From: Paulinella micropora
Taxonomy: Eukaryota; Cercozoa; Imbricatea; Euglyphida
Reading direction: 5' to 3'
Length of the DNA stretch: 28,285 nt
NCBI GenBank assembly: GCA_009731375.1
Contig: BJOX01000177.1
Location: 729,855 to 758,139, forward strand
Shown here: positions 19,044 to 28,285 of the stretch, in pieces
How positions within the stretch are numbered: the stretch's first letter is position 1
Layout of the letters: every line of letters starts with the position of its first letter
The notes under the pieces: model-generated
What the model saw: only the letters and a program-made list of their open reading frames with translations
What the model was told of the DNA's origin: nothing
Database searches by the model: none
Program-made: the position numbers and the translations under genes

Positions 19044-19499
19044 AGTTGATCTCATCACTTACCCACGGAGCGAACCAAGGCCACTTGAGGTGTCACTGAC
19101 CCTCCCTTGTCGACACACAGAGAATTAGGGGATGGTGTGGGTGTGCTGGGCCCGTGGTGGGGTGCCTTATGTGTGCTTAGCCATACGCCTATAAGTCACA
19201 TGCCGAAATAGCGACGGGAAGCACAATCCTGTTCCCTCAGGGTGCCCTTTCTCGCTTGTTGAGCCCGGAATAAAACCCACAGTGCTCTGTCGGTTTATAC
19301 TAGACTGTCGAACAGTCTCGAAACTCCATCTGCTTACTGGGTCCTCTGTAATGGAGGTGGGAGCTCGTTCTGCAAGGGGCGCTTATGGAACGAGCCCTGG
19401 CCCCGCCTGGTACTAGGGAGATTTGGTATCGCCTGTATCAGTCCCTTCCGTGCAAACATCACGGCTTAGCTGGGCATCGGGTTAATACTTTACCCACAG
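19044..19499 (+). repeat. Dispersed repeat R1, complete ungapped copy
   Basis: Identical LVDEIRSSFF cores flank it on both sides, 514 bases apart, so it reads as one and a bit units of a tandem repeat, or an element between direct repeats. It lacks about 30 bases (GGCTTGGGTTTTTGAAATGG and on) present at 12834-12866. It ends TTTACCCACAG. There is no supported frame. Confidence 0.85.
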
Positions 19500-19558
19500 A
19501 CTTCCTTGGTTGACGAAATCAGAAGCTCCTTTTTTCTGACATTAGTCGATATCTCATC
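19500..19558 (+). repeat. LVDEIRSSFF core, copy 3
   Basis: Identical to 13819-13877, follows the R1 acceptor and enters TATC at TCATC. Confidence 0.7.
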
Positions 19559-19630
19559 TATCTATCTATCTATCTTCTTAACTAACTGTATCTATATATA
19601 TATATATACATACATATATATATTATCGCT

Positions 19631-19669
<39 letters not shown>

Positions 19670-19682
19670 TTCTTTCTCTCTT

Positions 19683-19714
<32 letters not shown>

Positions 19715-19781
19715 TCTCCATACACAAGTATACTCATAATTTTACATATGTATTACGTAAGTACATACATCTCTCTCTCTG

Positions 19782-19832
<51 letters not shown>

Positions 19833-20034
19833 ATCCATCCATCCATCCACCCATCTATCCATCTATCTCACTGCCTATTATTAGTCATTTTTGTTTGTTT
19901 CTTTGTTTGTTTTTGTTTTTTTGTTTGTGTATTGTTGTTGGTGTTGTTGTTTACCCTACCGATATAACAAGATCCTTTCAAATCACCTTTCTCTCTATTT
20001 ATCTATCTATCTCAATCACTGAAATATTTTCAAT

Positions 20035-20073
<39 letters not shown>

Positions 20074-20097
20074 ATCTCTCTATCTCTCTTCTTACAG
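19559..20097. repeat. CT, CATC and GTTT tracts with short unique spacers
   Basis: TATC and TATATA to 19625, (CT)n to 19717, unique spacer, (CT)n 19770-19828, CATC to 19868, TTTG-rich 19889-19955, unique to 20040, and (CT)n ending CTTCTTACAG. No gene is seen. Confidence 0.85.
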
Positions 20098-20118
20098 ATA
20101 TCTCAGGCCCATTTGAGA
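20098..20118 (+). repeat. DISGPFEI core, copy 1
   Basis: TCTCTCTTCTTACAG is a textbook acceptor, followed by ATATCTCAGGCCCATTTGAG. With one base (G) from an upstream exon this reads DISGPFEI, and then TATC begins. The partner is at 21809. Confidence 0.45.
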
Positions 20119-20174
20119 TTATCTATCTATCTACCTATCTATCTATCTATCTATCTATCTTTCTGTCTATTGAG

Positions 20175-20217
<43 letters not shown>

Positions 20218-20238
20218 GTCTATTTAATTATCTAACTC
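20112..20238. repeat. Duplicated TGAGATTATC-TATC-TTTCTGTC unit
   Basis: Two units of about 58 bases, each TGAGATT, TATC units, then TTTCTGTCTAT. Confidence 0.85.
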
Positions 20239-20309
20239 ACTCAGACAGTTGTCCACACCACCCACCCGGAATATCCGGTCGCTGGTTGCGCTTGGTGTCA
20301 CTTGCTGGG

Positions 20310-20460
20310 TTTTATCGGTCACCTCCACAAAATGTGGTCAGGTACCGATAAAACTACATATGCGGCGCACCATATTTGACGTGTTTTGCGGGGTCGCCGA
20401 CCCGGCCCGGCCCGGCTCGCCCGCAAAACACGTCATTTGTGGCTAGCCGCATAATATACT
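20310..20460 (-). repeat. GC-rich foldback element, copy 3
   Basis: It runs opposite to copies 1 and 2: TTTTATCGGTCACC first, then the GACGTGTTTTGCGGG stem and AGCCGCATAATATACT. Both stems are well kept. The piece just left (20259-20285) resembles an M1 MITE end. Confidence 0.75.
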
Positions 20461-20494
20461 AATTGCGGCCTGGAAAAACAGTAACCTGCGTCGA

Positions 20495-20695
20495 TAAGTG
20501 CCAGTGTGGGGGGGGGGAGGGGGGGGGGGGGGGGGGGNNNNNNNNNNCCCCCCCCCTCCCACAGATGGCACCGCCAACAGGATAAATATATAATTCAAGA
20601 AAATTTGTCGTAGATTACGGATGCTGGGGGTGTCGTTTTTTAACTATATCAATTGAGCCTAGGATGGGGCAAAAGCCAACCCCCCCTGGCACTTA
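20495..20695. mobile_element. Short inverted-repeat element with G/C runs and a gap
   Basis: A perfect 10-base inverted pair, TAAGTGCCAG and CTGGCACTTA, is extended by G runs on the left and C runs on the right. It contains a 10-N gap (20538-20547). The family is unknown and there is no coding. Confidence 0.45.
20538..20547. other. Assembly gap, 10 N, between G run and C run
   Basis: About 29 mostly-G bases come before and C-rich bases directly after. Confidence 0.99.
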
Positions 20696-20711
20696 ACGAG
20701 TCAAGTTACTG

Positions 20712-20752
20712 AGCCTGGCCTGCGGTGGCAATTTCACACCCGGAACCCGACT
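20712..20752 (-). mobile_element. M1 MITE fragment
   Basis: AGCCTGGCCTGCGGTGGCAA and CACACCCGGAACC match the middle of the M1 copy at 10419. The remainder is lost in the ATT array. Confidence 0.6.
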
Positions 20753-20754
20753 TA

Positions 20755-20825
<71 letters not shown>

Positions 20826-20835
20826 ATATATATAT

Positions 20836-20885
<50 letters not shown>

Positions 20886-21050
20886 TAATAATATTATTAT
20901 TATTATCGTTATAATTATTTTAATCATTATTATTACTATTATTATTATTATTATTACTATTATTACTATTATTACTATTATTATTACTATTATTATTACT
21001 ATTATTATTACTATTATTATTATCATTATTATTATTATTATTATTATTAT
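20753..21050. repeat. ATT trinucleotide array with strand inversion
   Basis: (ATT)n turns into (AAT)n at 20836-20890 and back to ATT, so it can fold. Confidence 0.97.
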
Positions 21051-21051
21051 T

Positions 21052-21302
21052 CCCAGTGGTCAAGTTCTACCATCTGGGCCCTGTCGCCAGTTCGATTCCC
21101 GTCGGTGCCACAGTATTTTCATTGAACATACCGATCCGTCTGGACCAGTATTTTCATTGAACATACCGGCCCGTCTGGAAGTGTTGGAACTGCCCTTGCG
21201 GGGGTGTCATTAGAGCTTATCGTCAATTCTTCGTACTCCCCTCACGGGTGAGACGATGGAGGCGCATGTGCAGAAATGCATCAGCCATTGACAGAGAAGC
21301 AC
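21052..21302 (+). mobile_element. tRNA-derived SINE, 5'-truncated, ATT tail
   Basis: CCCAGTGGTCAAG resembles a tRNA D-arm/A-box region. GTTCGATTCCCGTCGGTGCCA has a B box (GTTCGATTCC) followed by an acceptor-like 3' end. The expected GGCACCG start is missing and replaced by ATT repeat. The T-arm stem has mismatches, so it is not a working tRNA. The body includes a 35-base tandem duplication (21111-21145 and 21146-21180) and ends GACAGAGAAGCAC, followed by (ATT)n as tail. tRNA head plus unrelated body plus simple-repeat tail is the normal SINE plan. The SINE family is not identified. Confidence 0.65.
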
Positions 21303-21352
<50 letters not shown>

Positions 21353-21462
21353 CTATTTATTTTATTTATTTTATTTCATTACTCTGGGTGATGAAGGAGC
21401 CTTAGTGGATATATTATAACATTTGTTTGCTTGTTTGTTCTTGTTTTTGTTTTGTTTATTAC

Positions 21463-21503
<41 letters not shown>

Positions 21504-21728
21504 TTATTTTATTTATTTTATTTATTTTATTTATTTTATTTATTTTATTTATTTTATTTATTTTATTTATTTTATTCATTTATTTTATTTTATTTATTCA
21601 TTTTCTTTTATTTATTTTATTTATTTTATTTATTTTATTTATTTTATTTATTTTATTATATTATATTTTATTTTATTTCTTCATTTATTTGTTCATTTAT
21701 TCATTTATTTATTTATTCATTCATTCAT

Positions 21729-21763
<35 letters not shown>

Positions 21764-21780
21764 TATTTTTATTTATTGAA
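21303..21780. repeat. ATT, TTTAT and ATTT arrays
   Basis: ATT tail of the SINE, a unique 55-base piece (21380-21440), another ATT tract, then pentamer/decamer TTTATTTTAT and tetramer ATTT with ATTC. Confidence 0.95.
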
Positions 21781-21808
21781 TTATTTATTGATATGTTGTT
21801 TCCTATAG

Positions 21809-22172
<364 letters not shown>

Positions 22173-22317
22173 CTCGGTGCACCCCTCCACAAGATGTGGT
22201 CAGGTTACCGATAAAACTATATATGCGGCGCGCCAAATTTGACGTGTATTGCGCGCTTCAAATTCGCCGGCTCGCCCGCAAAACACGTCAAATTTTGTGG
22301 CTAGCCACTGGATATAA
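22173..22317 (-). repeat. GC-rich foldback element, copy 4
   Basis: Same orientation as copy 3. One central arm is altered (TTGCGCGCTTCAAATTCGCC), so the main stem is partly broken. Confidence 0.75.
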
Positions 22318-22328
22318 TGTTATTTTAA

Positions 22329-22921
22329 GGTCGTGTGAAAATTTCTGCCACCTCACCTTTCGGCCAACCGTAAATACGACATACATACATACATACATGC
22401 ACATACATACATACACATACATACATACATACATACATACATACATACATACATACATGCATACATACATACACACATACACACATACATACATACATAC
22501 ACACATACATAAATACTTACATACATACATGCATACATACATACATAGATAGTATTACCGGTAGAATGCAACAAACGTTTAATATGGTCTGATCATACAT
22601 ACATACATACATACATACATACATACATACATACATACATACATACATGCATACGAATCTTGGGCTAAACTTTTATTTTGTGGGCGACAAATGTACCGTT
22701 ATTACCGGATGAATTTTCTTACTGCCTTCATCTCCTCATGTACTGCGTTTATGTCCTCATGCACTGCCTTTATGTCCTCATGTACTGCCTTTATTTGCTC
22801 ACGTACTGCCTTTATGTCCTCATGTACTGCCTTTATGTCCTCACGTACTGCCTTTATCCTCACGTACTGCCTTTATGTCCTCCTGTACTGCCTTTATGTC
22901 GGCCGAAATTTTTCACTCATC
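22329..22921 (+). mobile_element. M3 MITE with ATAC and 21-base minisatellite insertions
   Basis: TAA then GGTCGTGTGAAAATTTCTGCC at the left, and GGCCGAAATTTTTCACTCATC at the right as inverted partner. The body matches 11467-11634 but is split by ATAC repeat (22380-22652) carrying a reversed [10 protein letters not shown] core (22551-22594), and by a minisatellite (22727-22899). Confidence 0.6.
22727..22899. repeat. 21-base minisatellite, about 8 units
   Basis: The consensus is ATGTCCTCATGTACTGCCTTT with CACGTA and CCTGTA variants, and one unit is 3 bases short. As the period is a multiple of 3, all frames stay open, so the cysteine-rich frames from it are not evidence for a gene. Confidence 0.95.
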
Positions 22922-22926
22922 TGTAG

Positions 22927-23008
22927 GTAAGACCCGGCTTAAGGCAAGCAGGGCCTCACGTGCTTCGCCCCTTAGCAGACCACATCAAACGCTTATTGCA
23001 TTCTACCG
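22927..23008 (+). other. Candidate exon [10 protein letters not shown], longest copy
   Basis: CATCTGTAG precedes and GTAATACTATG follows 82 bases open for 27 codons plus one base. The frame starts VRPGLRQAGPHV and ends [10 protein letters not shown], basic and amphipathic in its second half. Seven other copies of its 3' part allow a test (see the array). All base differences before the donor, apart from the first codon at the repeat edge, are silent in this frame, and the main protein-changing differences fall after the donor GT. The acceptor is provided by DNA next to an M3 MITE end. The product is not recognised. This is the best exon candidate in the window. Confidence 0.55.
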
Positions 23009-23592
23009 GTAATACTATGTTATGTATGGATGTTATGTATGTATGTATGTATGTATGTATGTATGTATGTATGTATGTATGATCAGACCATATTAAACGG
23101 TTGTTGCATTCTACCGGTAATACTATGTTATGTATGTATGTATGTATGTATGTATGTATGTATGTATGTGTGTATGTATGTATGTATTTATGTATGTATG
23201 TATGTATGTATGATCAGACCATATCAAACGCTTATTGCATTCTACCGGTAATATTATGTTATGTATGTATGTATGTATGTATGTATGATCAGACCATATC
23301 AAACGCTTATTGCATTCTACCGGTAATATTATGTTATGTATGTATGTATGTATGTATGTATGTATGTATGTATGTATGTATGTATGATCAGACCATATCA
23401 AACGCTTGTTGCATTCTACCGGTAATACTATGTTATGTATGTATGTATGTATGTATGTATGTATGTATGTATGTATGTATGATCAGACCATATTAAACGT
23501 TTGTTGCATTCTACCGGTAATAGTATCTATGCATGCATGTATGTATGTATGTATTATCAGACCATATTAAACGTTTGTTGCATTAATACTAT
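22974..23592 (+). repeat. Seven-copy [10 protein letters not shown] core array in TATG
   Basis: Cores start at 22974, 23081, 23212, 23287, 23386, 23481 and 23555 (periods 107, 131, 75, 99, 95, 74), separated by 4 to 20 TATG units. An inverted copy is at 22551-22594. All but the first start GATCAGACCAT. All but the last contain CTACCGGTAATA, which the last has lost. Codon differences: CAC/CAT, ATC/ATT, CGC/CGG/CGT and TTA/TTG, all silent. After CCG|GT: ACT/ATT/AGT. Confidence 0.9.
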
Positions 23593-26500
23593 GTATGTAT
23601 GTATGTATGTATGTATGTATGTATGTATGTATGTATGTATGTATGTATCCATATGCATCTATCCATCTTTCCATCTATCCATCTTTCCATCTTTCCATCT
23701 TTCTATCTTTCCGTCTTTCCATCTATCCGTCTATCCATCTATCCATCTATCCATCTATCCATCTTACCATCTATCCATCTATCCATCTATCAATCTATCC
23801 ATTTCCATCTACCCATCTATCCATCTTTCCATCTATCCATCTATCCATCTTTCCATCTATCCATCTATCCATCTATCCATCTATCCATCTTTCCACCTAT
23901 CCACCTATCTTTCTATCCATCTTCTTTCCGTCTATCCATCTATCCATCTATCCATCTATCCATCTATCCATCTTACCATCTTACCATCTATCCATCTATC
24001 CGTCTATCCATCTATCCATGTCCATCTACCCATCTATCCATCTTTCCATCTTTCCATTCATCCATCTATCCATCTATCCATCTATCCACCTATCTTTCTA
24101 TCCATCTTTCCATCTTTCCATCTATCCATCTTTCCATCTATCCCTCTTTCCATCTATCCATCTATCCATCTACCCATCTATCCGTCTATCCATCTTACCA
24201 TCTATCCATCTATCCATCTTTCCATCTATCCATCTATCCATTTCCATCTACCCATCTATCCACCTATCCATCTTTCAATCTATCCATCTATCCATCTATC
24301 CATCTTTCCATCTTCCATCTATCCATCTATCCATCTATCCATCTATCCACCTATCCATCTTTCCATCTATCCGTCTTTCCTATCTATCCATCTATCCATT
24401 TATCCATCTTTCCATCTTTCCATCTTTCCTATATATCCATCTATCCATCTTTCCATCTATCCATCTATCCATCTTGCCATCTATCCATCTATCCATCTAT
24501 CCATCTTTCCATCTATCCCTCTTTCCATCTTTCCATCTATCCATCTATCCATCTATCCATCTATCCATCCATCTTTCCTATCTTTCCATCTATCCATCTA
24601 TCCATCTATCCATCTTTCCATCTATCCATCTTTCCACCTATCCATCTTTCCATCTTTCCATTTATCCATCTATCCATCTATCCATCTATCCATCTTTCCA
24701 TCTTTCCATCTATCCATCTATCCATCTTTCCATCTATCCATCTATCCATCTATCCATCTTTCCATCTTTCCTATCTATCCATCTATCCATCTATCCACCT
24801 ATCCATCTTTCCATCTTTCCTATCTTTCCATCTATCCATCTATCCATCTATCCATCTATCCATCTATCCATCTTTCCTATCTATCCATCTTTCCATCTAT
24901 CCATCTATCCATCTTTCCATCTATCCATCTATCCATCTATCCATCTATCCATCTTTCAATCTATCCATCTTTCCATCTATCCATCTATCCATCTTTCCAT
25001 CTTTCCATCTTTCCACTTTCCATCTATCCATCTATCCATCTATCCATCTTTCCATCTATCCATCTATCCATCTTTCCATCTTTCCATTTATCCATCTATC
25101 CATCTATCCATCTATCCATCTATCCATCTTTCCACCTATCCATCTTTCCATCTTTCCATTTATCCATCTATCCATCTATCCATCTATCCATCTATCCATC
25201 TTTCCATCTATCCATCTTTCCATCTTTCCATCTATCCATCTATCCATCTATCCATCTTTCCATCTTTCCTATCTATCAATCTATCCACCTATCCATCTTT
25301 CCATCTTTCCTATCTTTCCATCTATCCATCTATCCATCTATCCATCTATCCACTTATCCATCTATCCATCTATCCATCTATCTATCTATCCATCTTTCCA
25401 TCTATCCCTCTTTCCATCTATCCATCTATCCATCTATCCATCTATCCATCCATCTTTCCATCTTTCAATCTTTCCATCTATCCATCTATCCATCTATCCA
25501 TCTTACCATCTATCCATATATCCATCTATCAATCTATCCATTTCCATCTACCCATCTATCCATCTTTCCATCTATCCATTTATCCATCTTTCCATCTTTC
25601 CATCTATCCATCTATCCATCTTTCCATCTATCCATCTATCCATCTTTCCACCTATCCACCTATCTTTCTATCCATCTTCTTTCCGTCTATCCATCTATCC
25701 GTCTATCCATCTATCCATCTATCCATCTATCCATCTATCCATCTTACCATCTATCCATCTATCCGTCTATCCATCTATCCATGTCCATCTACCCATCTAT
25801 CCATCTTTCCATCTTTCCATTCATCCATGTATCCATCTATCAATCTATCCACCTATCTTTCTATCCATCTTTCCATCTTTCCATCTATCCATCTTTCCAT
25901 CTATCCCTCTTTCCATCTATCCATCTATCCATCTATCCATCTATCCATCTTACCATCTATCCATCTATCCATCTTTCCATCTATCCATCTATCCATTTCC
26001 ATCTACCCATCTATCCACCTATCCATCTATCCATACATCCATCTATCCATCTATCCATCTTTCCATCTATCCATCTATCCATCTATCCATCTATCCATCT
26101 ATCCACCTATCCATCTTTCCATCTATCCATCTATCCATCTTTCCTATCTATCCATCTATCCATCTATCCATCTATCCATCTATCCATCTTTCCATCTTTC
26201 CTATCTATCCATCTTTCCATCTTTCCATCTATCCATCTATCCATCTTTCCATCTATCCATCTATCCATCTATCCATCTATCCATCTTTCCATCTATCCCT
26301 CTTTCCATCTTTCCATCTATCCATCTATCCATCTATCCATCCATCTATCCATCTTTCCATCTTTCCATCTATCCATCTATCCATCTTTCCTATCTATCCA
26401 TCTATCCATCTATCCATCTATCCATCTATCCATCTTTCCATCTATCCATCTTTCCACCTATCCATCTTTCCATCTTTCCATTTATCCATCTATCCATCTA

Positions 26501-28285
26501 TCCATCTTTCCATCTTTCCATCTATCCATCTATCCATCCTTCCATCTTTCCATCTATCCATCTATCCATCTTTCCATCTTTCCTATTTATCCATCTATCC
26601 ACCTATCCATCTTTCCATCTTTCCTATCTTTCCATCTATCCGTCTATCCATCTATCCACTTATCCATCTATCCATCTATCCATCTATCTATCTATCCATC
26701 TTTCCATCTATCCCTCTTTCCATCTATCCATCTATCCATCTATCCATCTATCCATCTATCCATCTATCTTTCCATCTTTCAATCTTTCCATCTATCCATC
26801 TATCCATCTTTCCTATCTATCCATCTTTCCATCTATCCATCTATCCATCTATCCATCTATCCATCTATCCATCTTTCCATCTTTCCATCTTTCCATCTAT
26901 CCATCTATCCATCTTTCCATCTTTCCATTTATCCATCTATCCATCTATCCATCTATCCATCTTTCCATTTATCCATTTATCCATTTATCCATTTATCCAT
27001 CTTTCCATCTTTCCATCTTTCCATCTATCAATCTATCCATCTTTCCATCTTTCCATCTATCCATCTATCCATCTATCCATCTTTCCATCTTTCCTATCTA
27101 TCCATCTATCCATCTATCCATCTATCAATCTTTCCATCTTTATCTATCCATCTATCCATCTATCCATCTATCCACTTATCCATCTATCCATCTATCCATC
27201 TATCTATCTATCCATCTTTCCATCTATCCCTCTTTCCATCTATCCATCTATCCATCTATCCATCTTTCCATCTATCCATCTTTCCATCTTTCCATTTATC
27301 CATCTATCCATCTATCCATCTATCCATCTTTCCACCTATCCATCTTTCCATCTTTCCATTTATCCATCTTTCCATCTATCCATCTATCCATCTATCCATC
27401 TTTCCATCTTTCCATCTATCCATCTATCCATCTATCCATCTTTCCATCTTTCCTATCTATCCATCTATCCATCTATCCACCTATCAATCTTTCCATCTTT
27501 ATCTATCCATCTATCCATCTATCCATCTATCCACTTATCCATCTATCCATCTATCCATCTATCTATCTATCCATCTTTCCATCTATCCCTCTTTCCATCT
27601 ATCCATCTATCCATCTATCCATCTATCCATCCATCTTTCCATCTTTCAATCTTTCCATCTATCCATCTATCCATCTATCCATCTTTCCTATCTATCCATC
27701 TTTCCTATCTATCCATCTATCCACCTATCCATCTATCCATCTTTCCATCTTTCCTATCTATCCATCTATCCATCTTTCCATCTATCCATATATCCATCTT
27801 TCCATCTATCCATCTATCCATCTATCCATCTATCCATCTATCCATCTATCCCTCTTTCCATCTTTCCATCTATCCATCTATCCATCTTTCCATCTATCCA
27901 TCCATCTATCCATCTATCCATCTTTCCTATCTATCCATCTTTCCATCTATCCATCTATCCATCTATCCATCTATCCATCTTTCCATCTATCCATCTTTCC
28001 ACCTATCCATCTTTCCATCTTTCCATTTATCCATCTATCCATCTATCCATCTATCCATCTTTCCATCTATCCATCTATCCATCTTTCCATCTTTCCTATC
28101 TATCCATCTATCCATCTATCCACCTATCCATCTTTCCATCTTTCCTATCTTTCCATCTATCCATCTATCCATCTTTCCATCTATCCCTCTTTCCATCTAT
28201 CCATCTATCCATCTATCTATCTATCCATCTTTCCATCTTTCCATCTTTCCATCTATCCATCTATCCATCTATCCATCTATCCATC
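23593..28285. repeat. CCATCTAT/CCATCTTT array, 4.7 kb, runs off the window
   Basis: It starts with TATG units (to 23648) and then consists of TATC, CATC and TTCC tetramers. Rare variants mark internal duplications. The block with CTTCTTTCCG at 23921 recurs at 25676, and nearby markers recur with offsets of 1739, 1755 and 1763 bases. A CCACTTATCC block recurs at 25350, 26656, 27172 and 27531. No open frame of interest and no core is present. Confidence 0.95.

Noticed and set aside
21052-21110. Functional tRNA gene
   Set aside because: The 5' acceptor strand and D-stem start are missing and the T-stem has mismatches. It fits a SINE head only.
20725-21213. Isoleucine/asparagine-rich frames over the ATT array
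   Set aside because: Translation of ATT/AAT repeats. The non-repeat end is the SINE.
22974-23592. CRISPR-like reading of repeated 45-base cores
   Set aside because: The parts between the cores are all TATG repeat and not unique spacers. The genome is eukaryotic.
23593-28285. CRISPR-like array
   Set aside because: There are no spacers. Every unit is a tetramer or octamer variant, so it is a degenerate microsatellite array.

Overview
The window is eukaryotic nuclear DNA, probably from an animal. It has no long open gene, no bacterial gene layout and no rRNA gene. It does have good spliceosomal splice-site motifs, a tRNA-derived SINE, several short terminal-inverted-repeat (MITE) families with TAA/TTA target duplications, and an internal run of TTAGGG, the telomere motif of animals and some other opisthokonts. 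Species cannot be told from the sequence. Eight N gaps show a draft assembly.

Layout. 1-232: inverted copy of a dispersed repeat (R1). 233-2755: GATA, GACA, CT, CATT and a 590-base GAAA/GGAA purine tract. 2757-3521: a candidate minus-strand exon, two GC-rich foldback elements and a MITE with nested insertions. 3607-5938: TATC, a candidate exon, then 2 kb of TATG. 5939-6890: the longest non-repetitive stretch. 6891-8100: TGTC, a minus-strand mini-exon candidate, GA. 8100-9780: GATA, CT/GA, a gap, unique AT-rich DNA. 9780-11640: three copies of one core, two MITE families, interstitial telomere repeat, AAGT array. 11640-15550: GGAT/GATA/TACC/TATC with embedded cores and a gapped R1 copy. 15550-18985: TATATG, ATAC, a 680-N gap, pyrimidine tract, TATC and CT with embedded cores. 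18985-19558: complete R1 copy. 19558-22925: CT, ATT, SINE, foldbacks, MITEs. 22927-23592: exon-like core array in TATG. 23593-28285: a 4.7-kb CCATCTAT/CCATCTTT array running off the end.

The long open frames (poly-SL, YLSI, MYVC, HTYI, KKER) are translations of microsatellites and are not genes. The unusual signal is the set of short non-repetitive cores of 30-85 bases set inside the microsatellites, most of them present 2-7 times. Many begin after an AG acceptor or end before a GT donor and have an open frame. In the best cases, copies differ only at third codon positions before the putative donor. I read them as exons, or exon relics, whose edges were duplicated together with intronic microsatellite. 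Phases of neighbouring plus-strand cores at 17632 and 18319 fit each other (2 nt out, 1 nt in). The protein is not recognised. This is inference from sequence alone and needs transcript data.
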